DNA of 64,000 nt from Streptomyces venezuelae (GCF_008642295.1 NZ_CP029190.1:1240001-1304000); one strand, 5' to 3'. Shown: positions 8,022-17,623, counted from the first letter of the stretch. Translations and numbers: made by a program. The notes: generated by a model from the sequence alone, not told the origin.

Positions 8022-9527
8022 TCAGGGGCAGTTGCCGCAGTTCGCAGCGTTCGGATCGCTGAAGACGGCCCAGGAAAGCAGGGCCCGGAGGCGGCCTCGC
8101 CGGTGCGGTTGCAGAGCAGGGTCATTCAAGGCACCGCGCAGGGCGTGGATGGCTTGGTCACGGTGGCCGGTCTTCAGCAGGCGGGTCAGAACCGAGACGG
8201 ACTCGGTCGGCGAGGCGGCGTCCACCACGAGGAGCCCGCACCACAGTGAGACGGCGGCGCTCAAGGCTCCTGCCGCTGCCAGGAAGTCTGCCGCGGCGAA
8301 GCGAACCGCATCGGATACGGCGTCGGCATTCAGGGCCGCCAGAACCGCATCCGCTGCCGAAATCCCGCTCGCCGCAAGAAGCGCGTCGAGGAGCTCCTTC
8401 AGGGTTCGCATGTCGCCGTCGAAGTCTTCGAGCGCTTCGATGGCGAGCTTGCCGGCCTCCTCGCGATATCCCAGTTCGGCAAGAGTGAACGCGACTCTCA
8501 CCCGATCTCCCTCGCCATGCGACTGGTGAATCTCCTCGAAAATATCCGTCCGTACCGGCTCTTCCGCCCGGAGGATCACCTTGACCGCCTTGCTCACGTC
8601 GTATCTATCGGCGGTAGGATCGGAGAACACGCTGCGCACAAGATCGACCGCCTGCACAATGTGGCCCGCCTCAACCATCTCCTCGGCTATGGCTGAACGG
8701 GACCACGGGCCGATCGCCGGACGGTCCCGTAGGATGTCCAACAATCCGTCAACACCGCCTGATGAGGCAAGCCATGCTCCGGCCGCGGCACCGAGAGAGA
8801 ATCCACCAGCATCGGAATTGGCGAGGACACCGCCCGCCATTTCCACGGCCTCCTTCGAATGTCCTGCTTCCGCGAGGGCCGCGGCAACAAACGCACGCTG
8901 GGATGCCCCGAAGACCTGACGCCCACTCAATTCGGCGAGCAGGGTTTCAGCACCGTCATCCCCGTTCAGCGCGAGCCAGAGGCCAGCCGCCCTGCCCAGG
9001 GCGAGCTCGTCGGAATCACGGCCTTGAAGAACGTTGCGCGCAAGCTGCAGGGCTTGCGCAGGATGGCCCGCTTGCACGAACTCTCGCGCCACCTCGACAA
9101 GTGCAATTCCGTAGCGGTCCGACAGGTTCTCCAATACACCATCCGGATCGATCAAATCGCCCTCGACCTGCTCATTGAGCAGCACCTTCACAGCTGTGCG
9201 CAGGTCGCTCGCATGGGGCTCGGTGACCATAAGGACACGACGCGCAGCATCAAGCGCCGCGGGAATGTCACCGATGTCCCTCAAGCCTTCCGCTGCCGAT
9301 GCCAGGGCATTGGAATCCGCCTTGGGATCTCCACTGGCGCGGAGGAGAAACGTTCGTATCTCTTCGGATGCGCCCTCGCCAAGCTCGGCGAGTCCGGCAG
9401 CAATGATGGTCAGCTCGATGGGTTTTCCTGCCACCTGAGAGATCGATCTGAGGAGCTCCAGCGCCTCCTTTTTGGGTGCGATCTGACTGAGCGCCTCAAG
9501 CGAGATGATCCGAGTAATGAACGGCAA
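8022..9527 (-). CDS. Helical-repeat (TPR/HEAT-like) protein, probably the frameshifted C-terminal half of the upstream NACHT protein
   Basis: The 501 residues from a TTG at 9527 are almost entirely short paired helices (for example AALAEAGHSKEAVEMAGGVL, EMVEAGHIVQAVDLVRSVF and TLAELGYREEAGKLAIEAL), the pattern of TPR/HEAT sensor regions. The frame is open further upstream through 9597 (DILGLLSGNEYAITRLGEI...), directly continuing the NACHT protein if one base near 9600 is removed. No good start codon with a properly spaced ribosome-binding site exists between them; GAGGA lies too close to the TTG. This is therefore best read as the sensor half of one ~1180-residue STAND protein. Base composition is noticeably less GC-rich than the flanks. 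The alternative is a separate coupled gene. Confidence 0.7.
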   Translation of the reverse strand: MPFITRIISLEALSQIAPKKEALELLRSISQVAGKPIELTIIAAGLAELGEGASEEIRTFLLRASGDPKADSNALASAAEGLRDIGDIPAALDAARRVLMVTEPHASDLRTAVKVLLNEQVEGDLIDPDGVLENLSDRYGIALVEVAREFVQAGHPAQALQLARNVLQGRDSDELALGRAAGLWLALNGDDGAETLLAELSGRQVFGASQRAFVAAALAEAGHSKEAVEMAGGVLANSDAGGFSLGAAAGAWLASSGGVDGLLDILRDRPAIGPWSRSAIAEEMVEAGHIVQAVDLVRSVFSDPTADRYDVSKAVKVILRAEEPVRTDIFEEIHQSHGEGDRVRVAFTLAELGYREEAGKLAIEALEDFDGDMRTLKELLDALLAASGISAADAVLAALNADAVSDAVRFAAADFLAAAGALSAAVSLWCGLLVVDAASPTESVSVLTRLLKTGHRDQAIHALRGALNDPALQPHRRGRLRALLSWAVFSDPNAANCGNCP

Positions 9528-9597
9528 TTCCTCACGTTTTACTATCTCCCCAAGCCGGGTGATGGCATATTCGTTTCCGCTCAGCAGCCCCAGGATG

Positions 9598-11556
9598 TCA
9601 GGTGGCGCTGTACCTGTCCTCGAGGCGCCCGAGGGAGCCGGTGAGGTACCGGTCCTCGATCGGAGTATTGCCGAGGCCGAGATCGATCAGGCGATCCACC
9701 ACAGCACGGGAATATCGATCATTCACATCACCGCATTCCGACAGCAGCCGACCCGCCAGTGACGCGTGTTCCCGATCGCCTGCAAGGAGGCGATCCAGGA
9801 TCAGCCCGACATCGTTTCCGCTGATGCGTCCCCACAGCACCATGGTGAGAAGTGCAAAGTTGCGCTGGGCTTCTCCGAGGCCGCGTTCGATCCACTCGTC
9901 CATCTCCGGAAAGCTATCCGAGATGCTCGCGGCATACGTTCGGGCGGCGATGAACTCGGCTAAGGTGTGATGGAGGAACCGAAGCCCCGAACTCTCGTAC
10001 ACGAACATTCCGGTATCGATCAGCAGCCTGTCGAAGTCCCTCTCCCAGCCCGGCGGCAGTTCCATATCTGGAGGCTTGTGCTCCCGCACCCAGGAACAGG
10101 CCACGTCCGCCAAGGGGAGCTCCGTGGTCAAGCGTTCCTTGGCCAGCACATCGATGATCGCCGTCCGTTGGGCATGGATCCACTCGACCAGCCGGTATCG
10201 GCCCGGCTGACCGTCGCGAAGGCGACGGAGCTCACTGGGTGTTGCGCGTCCGCTCGCCTCCTCGTCGGTGACGAGGTATTCATAGAAACGCTGATACAGG
10301 TCCACCCGGTTCGTCGGCAAGGGGCGTTCGGGTTCACGTGTGCTGGCAACCGCAGCGATGGTGGCAAGCAGGGGGTTGCGGACCAACTCTCTCAGGCGCC
10401 CGTCCTCGACCTGGCGGAGAAACTCCTCTGCCCGCCGCTCCGAGGTGATCGGATCCTGGGCAAAGAACCAGCGCTCCGAGAACAGCTTCAGCTCTTCCTG
10501 CTCAAACGGCTCGATACGGCACATGCCGATGTGACTGCCCCGGAGTGCCGCCATTTCCTCTTCGGGCAGGGGTCTGCTGGTGATGACGAAACGGTAGTCA
10601 CTGCCTGCGCGGGCGTGCTGGGACAACGCCCGGATGATGGATGCCCGGGTGGGCCGGTCGAGGATCTCGTCCAGGCCGTCGACCACGACCAGCCAGCGAG
10701 CACCGGGCGTACGGCCGGCGAAGAGGTGCGGACTCGGCTCCGTGACCAGGTAGGGACCGAGGGCACGGCGGGTGGCCTCGGCCAGCACCGTGCTCCACGA
10801 ACCCTCACCGACGAGTGCCCGTGCCGAGACCCGGACCGGTACCACGGGCTCGGACAGCGGAGGATTGGCGGCGCTCTCCTGGCGGAGCCAGATTCGGGCC
10901 AGCCTGGAAACCAGATGATGACCGAGCGTGGACTTTCCCGCGCCCGGCTCACCGGTGACCAGCAGGTGTTCACTGCGGTTGAGCGCCTCCGCAACCGTCA
11001 CCGGCACATCACCACCGGCGGGTTCGCTTCGATCCGCGCGTAGTTCCTCGCGGTCGCGTTCCTTGTTCGGTTCCCCTCCCACCCCTGGGCTGTCCGCCCG
11101 GAGGCGCTGTCGGACGTAGACAGTGGAGAGCGGCGGTGCCGCAACACCCAGGAGTCGGTACGGAAGTTGCTCGACCGCATGGGTCAGGGCGTCGAGGACG
11201 TTCCGGAGTGCGAGTTCAGGCCGCGGGATCTCCGCCAACGAGTTGACGCGGGGCCGTTCGCTTTCGTCCTCGGCCATCAGCCGCCGGTCCATGGCCTCGC
11301 GCGCACGCAGCCAGATCGGCTCCACGACCGACGGGTCCTGCTTGAGCAGTCCGGCCAGAGCCGTGGTCGAGTTGAGCGAGAGCAGGAGAGTGCCTCGTAC
11401 GACCTCGTAGACCTTGTTCTTGTCCAGGGTGTGCTGCTGAACGAACGCATTGATGCTGGGATGACCCGCCTCGATGGCTTGCTTGAACCAGGCTGCCAGC
11501 TCTGCCAGCTCCGGGTATCCCTCGCGTCCGGCCCGTGTCGGCCGACCTCCAGGCAT
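9598..11556 (-). CDS. NACHT-domain STAND NTPase with N-terminal HTH-like domain (likely defence protein)
   Basis: This 652-residue protein has a short N-terminal helical, HTH-like domain (residues ~10-65) and a charged linker. The NACHT module follows, with Walker A GEPGAGKST near residue 205, Walker B LVVVDGLDEI near residue 290, the sensor-like FVITSRPLP, and a winged-helix/helical region with the RNPLL motif. NACHT proteins in bacteria act as oligomerising sensors, many in anti-phage defence; that function here is inference. GGAGG sits 6 bases before the ATG at 11556. The frame stops at 9598 exactly where repeats would begin, and those repeats continue in another frame (8022-9597), indicating a frameshift. 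Lower GC suggests acquisition by transfer. Confidence 0.85.
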   Translation of the reverse strand: MPGGRPTRAGREGYPELAELAAWFKQAIEAGHPSINAFVQQHTLDKNKVYEVVRGTLLLSLNSTTALAGLLKQDPSVVEPIWLRAREAMDRRLMAEDESERPRVNSLAEIPRPELALRNVLDALTHAVEQLPYRLLGVAAPPLSTVYVRQRLRADSPGVGGEPNKERDREELRADRSEPAGGDVPVTVAEALNRSEHLLVTGEPGAGKSTLGHHLVSRLARIWLRQESAANPPLSEPVVPVRVSARALVGEGSWSTVLAEATRRALGPYLVTEPSPHLFAGRTPGARWLVVVDGLDEILDRPTRASIIRALSQHARAGSDYRFVITSRPLPEEEMAALRGSHIGMCRIEPFEQEELKLFSERWFFAQDPITSERRAEEFLRQVEDGRLRELVRNPLLATIAAVASTREPERPLPTNRVDLYQRFYEYLVTDEEASGRATPSELRRLRDGQPGRYRLVEWIHAQRTAIIDVLAKERLTTELPLADVACSWVREHKPPDMELPPGWERDFDRLLIDTGMFVYESSGLRFLHHTLAEFIAARTYAASISDSFPEMDEWIERGLGEAQRNFALLTMVLWGRISGNDVGLILDRLLAGDREHASLAGRLLSECGDVNDRYSRAVVDRLIDLGLGNTPIEDRYLTGSLGRLEDRYSAT

Positions 11557-11587
11557 GAGACGCCTCCAACTCAGCCCAGTTTCTGTG

Positions 11588-11612
11588 GGTTTCCTTACCG
11601 TAGAGGGAAACC
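11588..11612. promoter_or_regulatory. Inverted repeat in the divergent NACHT / small-ORF promoter region
   Basis: GGTTTCC and GGAAACC form 7-base arms around an 11-base centre. Both strands carry a TANNNT-like -10 candidate inside it (TACCGT on +, TACGGT on -). It lies 32 bases upstream of the NACHT ATG and 73 bases upstream of the small + strand ORF. It may be an operator or simply promoter DNA; no binding protein can be assigned. Confidence 0.3.
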
Positions 11613-11684
11613 GACCGGGCGGGCGACTCTTCCAACGGACCGCTCCAGCAGGGGGCGGCGGAACCGGAAGGACCGTGACGAACC

Positions 11685-11915
11685 ATGGGACCGCAGATCA
11701 CGAACATCCTGATCGAGGCCGGAACACCGCTCCTCCTGGCAGCGGCGCCGGTGGCCGGTGTGGTCAAGGCATGGATCGACTACCGCAGGGCCGTGGTGGT
11801 CGAACGGTGGCGCACTGCCCAGCTGCGGACCGCACTGCGCGGCCCGGTACTCGGGAACGGCGCCGAAGGGCATCACTGCATGTGCGGCCATGGGGAGGGG
11901 AGCCACCGAGCCTGA
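11685..11915 (+). CDS. Small protein with one predicted membrane segment, divergent from the NACHT gene
   Basis: This 76-residue ORF has an N-terminal hydrophobic stretch (ILIEAGTPLLLAAAPVAGVVKAW) followed by a basic, helical region (DYRRAVVVERWRTAQLRTALRG) and a His/Cys-containing tail. GGAAGGA lies about 12 bases before the ATG, a slightly long spacing. It is not a family I recognise. Its head-to-head position with the NACHT gene suggests possible joint regulation, but it could also be a chance ORF. Confidence 0.42.
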   Translation: MGPQITNILIEAGTPLLLAAAPVAGVVKAWIDYRRAVVVERWRTAQLRTALRGPVLGNGAEGHHCMCGHGEGSHRA

Positions 11916-11985
11916 GCAGGATGGCCACCGAAACGCCGGGGCGCGGGTGGGGGATCAATCCCTACGGCCGACCCTCACCGCGGAC

Positions 11986-12009
11986 GCCCCGGGCGCTGTG
12001 GCCCGGGGC
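11986..12009. terminator. Hairpin terminator downstream of folD
   Basis: GCCCCGGGC and GCCCGGGGC form a 9-bp stem with a 6-base loop, ending 20 bases past the folD stop (minus strand). No T-run follows, as is common in Streptomyces. Confidence 0.5.
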
Positions 12010-12028
12010 AGAGCGCGGTCGGGGGGCC

Positions 12029-12892
12029 TCAGGCCAGGTCGAGGCCCGCCTGGGTGGCTGCCGCCGTGACCGTCTGTTCCAGCAGGACCGCGATGGTCAT
12101 CGGGCCGACGCCGCCCGGGACCGGGGTGATCAGGGAGGCTCGCTCGGCCGCCGAGGGGAAGTGGACGTCCCCGACGTTGCCCTCGTTGTAGCCGGCGTCC
12201 AGGACGACCGCGCCGGGCTTGATGTCCTCGCCGCGGATGAACTCGGCCTTGCCGACCGCGGCGACCAGGACGTCCGCCTGGCGCACGATCGAGGAGAGGT
12301 CCTGGGTGCGGGAGTGGCAGTAGGTGACGGTGGCGTTCTGCTCCAGCAGCAGCATGCCGGCCGGCTTGCCCAGGATCGCGCTGCGGCCGACGACCACGGC
12401 GTGCTTGCCGGTGAGGTCCACGTTGTACTCGGCGAGCAGGCGCATGATGCCGCCCGGCGTGCAGGAGACGAAGCCCGGCAGGCCGAAGCCCATGGCGGCG
12501 AAGGAGTGCATGGTCACCCCGTCGACGTCCTTGCCGGGGGCGATGGCCTCGAAGGCGGCGCGCTCGTCGATGTGGTGCGGGACCGGGTGCTGGAGCAGGA
12601 TGCCGCTGATCTCCGGGTCCTCGGAGAGCGCCGTGATGGTGGCGACCAGTTCCTCGGTGGTGGTCTCGGCCGGCAGGGCCACGTGCCGGGAGGTGATGCC
12701 GGCCTTGGCGCAACGGTTCTGCTTCATCCGTACGTACGTCACGGACGCCGGGTCCTCGCCGACCAGCACGGTGGCCAGGCAGGGCGCGGTGCCGGTGCGC
12801 TCGGTGATCTGTGCGGCGCGGGCGGCGGTCTGCTCGGTGATGCGGCGGGCGAGGGCGGTGCCGTCCATCAGGCGGGCGGTGGCAGTCGTCAT
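12029..12892 (-). CDS. folD: Bifunctional methylenetetrahydrofolate dehydrogenase / methenyltetrahydrofolate cyclohydrolase
   Basis: FolD interconverts 5,10-methylene-, 5,10-methenyl- and 10-formyl-tetrahydrofolate for purine and formyl-Met synthesis. The 287-residue protein has the signature YVRMKQNRCAKAGI with the catalytic Lys of the YxxxK motif, the GILLQHPVPHH segment (family consensus VQLPLP), the GKDVDG substrate-binding motif, the NADP-binding GRSAILGKPAGMLLL, and the C-terminal PVPGGVGPMT. The ATG at 12892 is preceded by AGGAG; longer upstream frames are rejected. It is monocistronic here, divergent from a methyltransferase gene, and followed by a hairpin. Confidence 0.95.
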   Translation of the reverse strand: MTTATARLMDGTALARRITEQTAARAAQITERTGTAPCLATVLVGEDPASVTYVRMKQNRCAKAGITSRHVALPAETTTEELVATITALSEDPEISGILLQHPVPHHIDERAAFEAIAPGKDVDGVTMHSFAAMGFGLPGFVSCTPGGIMRLLAEYNVDLTGKHAVVVGRSAILGKPAGMLLLEQNATVTYCHSRTQDLSSIVRQADVLVAAVGKAEFIRGEDIKPGAVVLDAGYNEGNVGDVHFPSAAERASLITPVPGGVGPMTIAVLLEQTVTAAATQAGLDLA

Positions 12893-13149
12893 GGGGTCTC
12901 CTGAACGTCGCTGCGGGATCGCGGTTCGCCCAGGCGCGCGGCAACGGCGTACGGACAGCCGTGCAGCCGACGCCGGGCCGCTCCCCGGTGGTGATCCACC
13001 CGAACGCCAGTCACGGCCCGCCGTCCACTGTAGTCGACCCCGGGCGGGCCGTGGCGGCCCGGCCGTCGGCTGCTCCTCTCCATACGCCTCGGCTGGAATT
13101 CGGCCGGAATCGGCTGGATACCGGGCGATACAACTGGGACGATCAAGGC

Positions 13150-13920
13150 ATGACACCCACATTCGACCACCTCGTCGCCGAGGCCGAGTCGGTCTCCGTG
13201 GACGGATGGGACTTCACCTGGCTCGACGGCCGGGCCACCGAACAGCGCCCCTCCTGGGGCTACCAGCGCCTGCTGGGCGAGCGGCTCGGCCGGGTCCGGT
13301 CGGCCCTCGACATCCAGACCGGCGGCGGCGAGGTCCTCGCCGGGGCCGTCCCGGCCGGGCAGCTGCCCCCGCTGATGGCGGCCACCGAGTCCTGGCCTCC
13401 GAACATCGACAAGGCGACCCGGCTGCTGCACCCGCTGGGTGCGGTGGTGGTCGCCGATGCCGACGAGCCGCCGCTTCCGTTCGGCGACGAGGCCTTCGAG
13501 CTGGTGGTCAGCCGGCATCCGGTGACCATTTGGTGGGACGAGATCGCCCGGGTACTGAGACCGGGTGGCACCTACTTCTCCCAGCAGGTGGGTCCGGCCA
13601 GCGTGTTCGAGCTCGTCGAGTACTTCCTGGGGCCGCAGCCGGAGGAGATCCGGCGGGGCCGGCACCCGGACGACGCCGCGGCCGACGCCGCCAAGGCCGG
13701 GCTGGAAGTGGTCGATCTGCGCTCGGAGCGGCTGCGGACCGAGTTCCACGACATCGGCGCCGTGATCTACTTCCTGAGGAAGGTGATCTGGATGGTGCCC
13801 GGCTTCACGGTCGGCCACTACCGGGACCGGCTGCGCGAGCTGCACGAACGGATCGAGCAGGAAGGGCCGTTCGTCGCGCACACCGCCCGGTTCCTGATCG
13901 AGGCCCGCAAACCGGGCTGA
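13150..13920 (+). CDS. SAM-dependent methyltransferase-like protein
   Basis: This 256-residue soluble protein of the Methyltransf_11 type has ALDIQTGGGEVL in place of motif I (D-x-x-T-G-G-G-E), a motif seen in a distinct actinobacterial subgroup, then VVVADADEPPLPFGDEAFELVVSRHP and the late motif EIARVLRPGGTYFSQQVG. The glycine-rich loop is TGGGE rather than GCGTG. The start at 13150 gives MTPTFDHLVAEAESV, and the in-frame extension upstream lacks a ribosome-binding site. The substrate is unknown. It is divergent from folD and lies upstream of hrdB. Confidence 0.8.
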   Translation: MTPTFDHLVAEAESVSVDGWDFTWLDGRATEQRPSWGYQRLLGERLGRVRSALDIQTGGGEVLAGAVPAGQLPPLMAATESWPPNIDKATRLLHPLGAVVVADADEPPLPFGDEAFELVVSRHPVTIWWDEIARVLRPGGTYFSQQVGPASVFELVEYFLGPQPEEIRRGRHPDDAAADAAKAGLEVVDLRSERLRTEFHDIGAVIYFLRKVIWMVPGFTVGHYRDRLRELHERIEQEGPFVAHTARFLIEARKPG

Positions 13921-14092
13921 TCCGGAACGCGGTCATCGGGGGCCGTCCGGCCTCTTCTCGGCCGCGCCTCGACCGCCGCTCGGCGGCTTCTCGGCGGCCC
14001 TCCGTTGGCAGCGTGGCGTAGGTCACTCAATTCAGTGCGTAACGAATCGTCTCGGGCACGCGATGAACCGACAGGTGTCCTCGCGCGGCGGC

Positions 14093-14118
14093 GGAATACC
14101 GACCCCCCTCGGGGTGTT
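14093..14118 (+). promoter_or_regulatory. Candidate SigR-type promoter upstream of hrdB
   Basis: GGAAT (14093-14097), exactly 18 bases, then GTT (14116-14118) matches the known SigR consensus GGAAT-N18-GTT of the Streptomyces thiol-oxidative stress response. It lies 63 bases before the hrdB GTG. From memory, S. coelicolor hrdB has a SigR-dependent second promoter, so the position is biologically sensible. The match is short and has not been tested. Confidence 0.6.
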
Positions 14119-14180
14119 GCCGTAGGTCCGCGCGATGATGTCCCGCCCGTCCTTTATCTGTTCGCAACGAGAGGCTCCTT

Positions 14181-15770
14181 GTGTCGCTCAGCCCGTCCCG
14201 TACGTTCCCTCCGGAGATCGCCGAATCCGAGGCCCTGGTCGCGCTCGTCGAGCGTGGCCGCGAGCAGGGTCACATCAACGGTGACGACGTGCGCCAGGCC
14301 TTCGAGGCCGGCCGCATCCCGGTGGACCAGTGGAAGCGGGTCCTGCGCAGCCTGAACCAGGTCCTGGACGAGGAGGGTGTGGCGCTGCACGTCAGCGCGG
14401 CCCCCGCCGCCAAGACCGCCGCGAAGAAGCCCCGCAAGGCCGCGGCGGCGCCGGCCCGTACCGCCGTGAAGAAGGCGGCCACCCCGCCGCGCCCGATCGG
14501 TGCCCGCAAGACCGCTGCCGCCCCGGCCGCCGCGGCGGCGATATCCGCTCAGCCGGACCCGGCCGCCGAGGCCAGCGCCGGCGAGGCGACCGCCACCGCC
14601 GCTGCCGAGCCGAAGAAGCGCGCAGTCAAGAAGACCGCCACCGCCGCCGCGAAGAAGACCGCCACCAAGAAGACGGCGGCCAAGAAGACCTCCGCCAAGG
14701 ACGCCGACGCGGGCGAGACCCCGGAGCTGGAGGGCGAGGACCTCTTCGAGGACCTGTCCGACGACACCGAGGACGACGCCGCCAAGCCCGGTGGCCAGGG
14801 CTTCGTGCTGTCCGACGAGGACGACGACGACGCCCCGGCGCAGACCGTCATGGTGGCCGGCGCGACCGCCGACCCGGTGAAGGACTACCTCAAGCTCATC
14901 GGCAAGGTGCCGCTGCTCAACGCCGAGCAGGAGGTCGAGCTCGCCAAGCGGATCGAGGCGGGCCTGTTCTCCGAGTACAAGCTGGAGGAAGAGGACGACC
15001 ACAAGCCGGCCTACCGCCGCGAGCTGGAGATCCTCGTCGAGGACGGCCGCCGGGCCAAGAACCACCTGCTGGAGGCCAACCTCCGCCTCGTGGTCTCGCT
15101 GGCCAAGCGCTACACCGGCCGCGGCATGCTCTTCCTGGACCTGATCCAGGAGGGCAACGTCGGTCTGATCCGTGCCGTCGAGAAGTTCGACTACACCAAG
15201 GGCTTCAAGTTCTCGACCTATGCGACCTGGTGGATCCGGCAGGCGATCACGCGTGCCATGGCCGACCAGTCGCGCACCATCCGCATCCCGGTGCACATGG
15301 TCGAGATCATCAACAAGCTGGCCCGGGTGCAGCGCCAGATGCTCCAGGACCTGGGCCGCGAGCCCACCCCGGAGGAGCTGGGCAAGGAACTCGACATGAC
15401 CCCGGAGAAGGTCATCGAGGTCCAGAAGTACGGCCGCGAGCCGATCTCCCTCCACACCCCGCTGGGTGAAGAGGGCGACAGCGAGTTCGGTGACCTCATC
15501 GAGGACTCCGAGGCGGTCGTCCCGGCCGACGCGGTCTCCTTCACCTTCCTCCAGGAGCAGCTGCAGTCCATCCTGGGCACGCTCTCGGAGCGCGAGGCGG
15601 GCGTGGTCTCCATGCGCTACGGCCTGAACGACGGCCAGCCCAAGACCCTGGACGAGATCGGCCGCGTCTACGGGGTGACCCGTGAGCGGATCCGCCAGAT
15701 CGAGTCCAAGACCATGTCGAAGCTGCGCCACCCGTCGCGCTCGCAGGTGCTGCGCGACTACCTCGACTGA
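14181..15770 (+). CDS. hrdB: Principal RNA polymerase sigma factor HrdB (RpoD/SigA family)
   Basis: HrdB is the essential housekeeping sigma factor that directs RNA polymerase to most vegetative promoters. The 529-residue protein has a conserved N-terminal region ([17 protein letters not shown]), a long Lys/Ala/Thr-rich linker (residues ~75-185) and an acidic stretch. Region 1.2 follows ([16 protein letters not shown]), then regions 2.1-2.4 ([32 protein letters not shown]), region 3 ([12 protein letters not shown]), and region 4.2 ([21 protein letters not shown]). The GTG at 14181 follows GAGAGG. A SigR-type promoter lies at 14093-14118. Its 3' end overlaps the convergent VWA gene by 13 bases. 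Confidence 0.96.
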   Translation: MSLSPSRTFPPEIAESEALVALVERGREQGHINGDDVRQAFEAGRIPVDQWKRVLRSLNQVLDEEGVALHVSAAPAAKTAAKKPRKAAAAPARTAVKKAATPPRPIGARKTAAAPAAAAAISAQPDPAAEASAGEATATAAAEPKKRAVKKTATAAAKKTATKKTAAKKTSAKDADAGETPELEGEDLFEDLSDDTEDDAAKPGGQGFVLSDEDDDDAPAQTVMVAGATADPVKDYLKLIGKVPLLNAEQEVELAKRIEAGLFSEYKLEEEDDHKPAYRRELEILVEDGRRAKNHLLEANLRLVVSLAKRYTGRGMLFLDLIQEGNVGLIRAVEKFDYTKGFKFSTYATWWIRQAITRAMADQSRTIRIPVHMVEIINKLARVQRQMLQDLGREPTPEELGKELDMTPEKVIEVQKYGREPISLHTPLGEEGDSEFGDLIEDSEAVVPADAVSFTFLQEQLQSILGTLSEREAGVVSMRYGLNDGQPKTLDEIGRVYGVTRERIRQIESKTMSKLRHPSRSQVLRDYLD

Positions 15771-17623
15771 GTCGCCCGAGTCGGCGGAGTCAGCCGGAAG
15801 ACGGGCCCTCGGGGCGTGAACGGCAGGGAGGCACCCTGCGGAACCAGAAAGGCGTGCTCGCGCCGGATCCGCAGGGTGTCGCACCAGCCGTCCGTGATCA
15901 CCAGGAGCGGGGCCCCGGGCGGGAAGTCCTCCGCCCGCTGCAACAGGTCGACGGCCGGTTGCAGCACGGTTCCGCCCCGCCCGCGCAGCTTCACCCGGCC
16001 CGCGATCTCGCTCGGGGGCAGATAGCCCGCGTCGTACGGCGCCGCGTCGCAGAACACGACGCGGGCGGCCGGTACGTCGCGGGCTTCGGCGTACGAGGCG
16101 ATGGCGCCCAGGGCCGCACCGAGCAGGGCACGGTCCATGGATCCGGAGGTGTCCAGGACCACGCCGAAGGTGCAGCGGGCCGTCTCCTCGGGCGGGAAGT
16201 ACCGGCCGGCGCGCGGAATGCCGGGAGTGGACGCCTGCCGGCGGGCCGGGCGGGCGTAGCTGCGGACCGGCTCGGGCCGCGGCACGTACTCGTCGAACCA
16301 CCGGGCGAGCTTCGCGTCCCAGGGGACGGGCGGGTGGGCCAGCGCGCGGATCTCCTCGATCAGGCCGGCCGGCAGCAGGCCCCGCTCCCCCGCCCGGTGC
16401 AGGTCGAAGCCCTGGACCAGGCCGCGGCGGTAGAACTCGTCCAGATCGGAGTACGGGCCGCTCCCCGGATGCGGCAGCGGCTCGCCCAGGATGTCGCCGA
16501 CCCCCTTGCCGCGCAGGGTGGCCAGGCGCCGCTGCCTGCGCAGGTCGGTGGCGATCCGGTCGTAGACCTCCTCGACCGAGAGCCCGCGCAGCTCCGGGTC
16601 GTACAGCAGCCCCTCCGGCATCTCGCCGACGCCCATCTCCACCAGCCACCCGTTGACCACGTAGTCGGCGGCCACATTGTGCAGATAGGGGTCGCGGGCG
16701 CCGCAGCGCTCGCCGTGCCGCAGGGCGGCATGCAGCATCTCGTGGGCCAGGATGAAACGCCACTGCGCGGTTTCGAAGGTGCGCAGCGGGTTGATGTAGA
16801 TCTCCCCGGCGCGCGCGGAGACGGCGGCGATCGAGATCCCCCGGGCGCGGGCCAGCTCGGCGTCGGCGACCACGGTGAGGCCGGCCGCGAGTCCGCCGAG
16901 CAGCGGATAGGAGGACACGAACCAGTTCAGGGCGAGGTCCCAGGGCCTGCGCTCCGCTCCCGGTTCCCGTCCGCCGGCGCTGTCCATGGCGGCGGAGACG
17001 CTGCGGGTGAGGGACGCGGCGAAGGCGGTCTGCCAGTCCGGCACGGTGTTGCTCCAGTGCCGGTACGGGCGCAGGTACTGGTCCGGTTCATGGCCCGCGG
17101 TCCCGCAGTGCTCGAACACGGCGGGGATGCCGTCGCGGCGCCAGCGGGCGGCGAGCTGTTCCTCGTCACCGCCCGGATAGGAGGCGGGGAACGTCTCCGG
17201 GGGCCGCCCCGTGGGCACCGTCTGCAGGAAGCGGTTGACGACGACGCAGCGCGCGGCGAGGTCGAAGCGGTCCGGCTGCTCGCGCCCGTCGGCCGTGTCG
17301 GCGGGCAGGTGGCCGAAACCGAGGTGGAGCAGGCCGTGCGCCAGCGCCCAGGCCCACTCCTCGGGGTCGGCGAGCCGGGTGGGGTGGGCGTGCAGGATCC
17401 CGTTGGAGTCGATGCGGACGAGCCCGTCCCGGGGGCACAGGGCGCAGTCCTTGCTGCGGCAGAGTTCCTGCTCCAGCGCGGCGAAGGCCGGGTTGTGCCG
17501 TGCCTTGGCCAGGCCGCGGGTGTAGGCCTCGGCGGCCGGATCGGGCTTGGCCTTCTTCTTCGCCCCGCCCTTGGCGCCGCCCTTGGCGCCGCCCTTGGCG
17601 CCCCGCTGCGCGCCACTGCTCAC
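15758..17623 (-). CDS. VWA-like / putative metallopeptidase domain protein
   Basis: This 621-residue cytoplasmic protein joins an N-terminal metallopeptidase-like domain to a C-terminal VWA-like domain. [10 protein letters not shown] near residue 293 is a zinc-protease HExxH motif, and DTSGSMD near residue 490 is a MIDAS metal site (DxSxS). The family (putative metallopeptidase plus VWA-like, formerly DUF2201) is known beside MoxR-type AAA ATPases, and that partner directly precedes it with a 4-base GTGA overlap (17620-17623). Role: a likely AAA-driven chaperone or metal-insertion type system, with unknown client. A 12-bp tandem repeat encodes GGAK units just after the start. Confidence 0.85.
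   Translation of the reverse strand: MSSGAQRGAKGGAKGGAKGGAKKKAKPDPAAEAYTRGLAKARHNPAFAALEQELCRSKDCALCPRDGLVRIDSNGILHAHPTRLADPEEWAWALAHGLLHLGFGHLPADTADGREQPDRFDLAARCVVVNRFLQTVPTGRPPETFPASYPGGDEEQLAARWRRDGIPAVFEHCGTAGHEPDQYLRPYRHWSNTVPDWQTAFAASLTRSVSAAMDSAGGREPGAERRPWDLALNWFVSSYPLLGGLAAGLTVVADAELARARGISIAAVSARAGEIYINPLRTFETAQWRFILAHEMLHAALRHGERCGARDPYLHNVAADYVVNGWLVEMGVGEMPEGLLYDPELRGLSVEEVYDRIATDLRRQRRLATLRGKGVGDILGEPLPHPGSGPYSDLDEFYRRGLVQGFDLHRAGERGLLPAGLIEEIRALAHPPVPWDAKLARWFDEYVPRPEPVRSYARPARRQASTPGIPRAGRYFPPEETARCTFGVVLDTSGSMDRALLGAALGAIASYAEARDVPAARVVFCDAAPYDAGYLPPSEIAGRVKLRGRGGTVLQPAVDLLQRAEDFPPGAPLLVITDGWCDTLRIRREHAFLVPQGASLPFTPRGPVFRLTPPTRATQSR
17568..17603. repeat. 12-bp tandem repeat (x3) in the VWA gene
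   Basis: CCCTTGGCGCCG is repeated three times head to tail (last base C in the final copy), encoding a Gly-Ala-Lys-Gly run in residues 8-20 of the VWA protein. It probably varies in copy number between strains and forms a basic disordered tail. Confidence 0.7.

Noticed and set aside
9528..9597. A separate start for the helical-repeat gene in this gap
   Set aside because: No ATG or GTG in frame; GAGGA is only two bases from TTG 9527, too close for a normal site.
11955..12944. A minus-strand frame overlapping folD read as an alternative gene
   Set aside because: Arg/Pro-rich shadow; folD in its frame has all family motifs.
12893..13149. A folate riboswitch between folD and the methyltransferase gene
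   Set aside because: No recognisable conserved THF-riboswitch core; the region looks like a plain divergent promoter.
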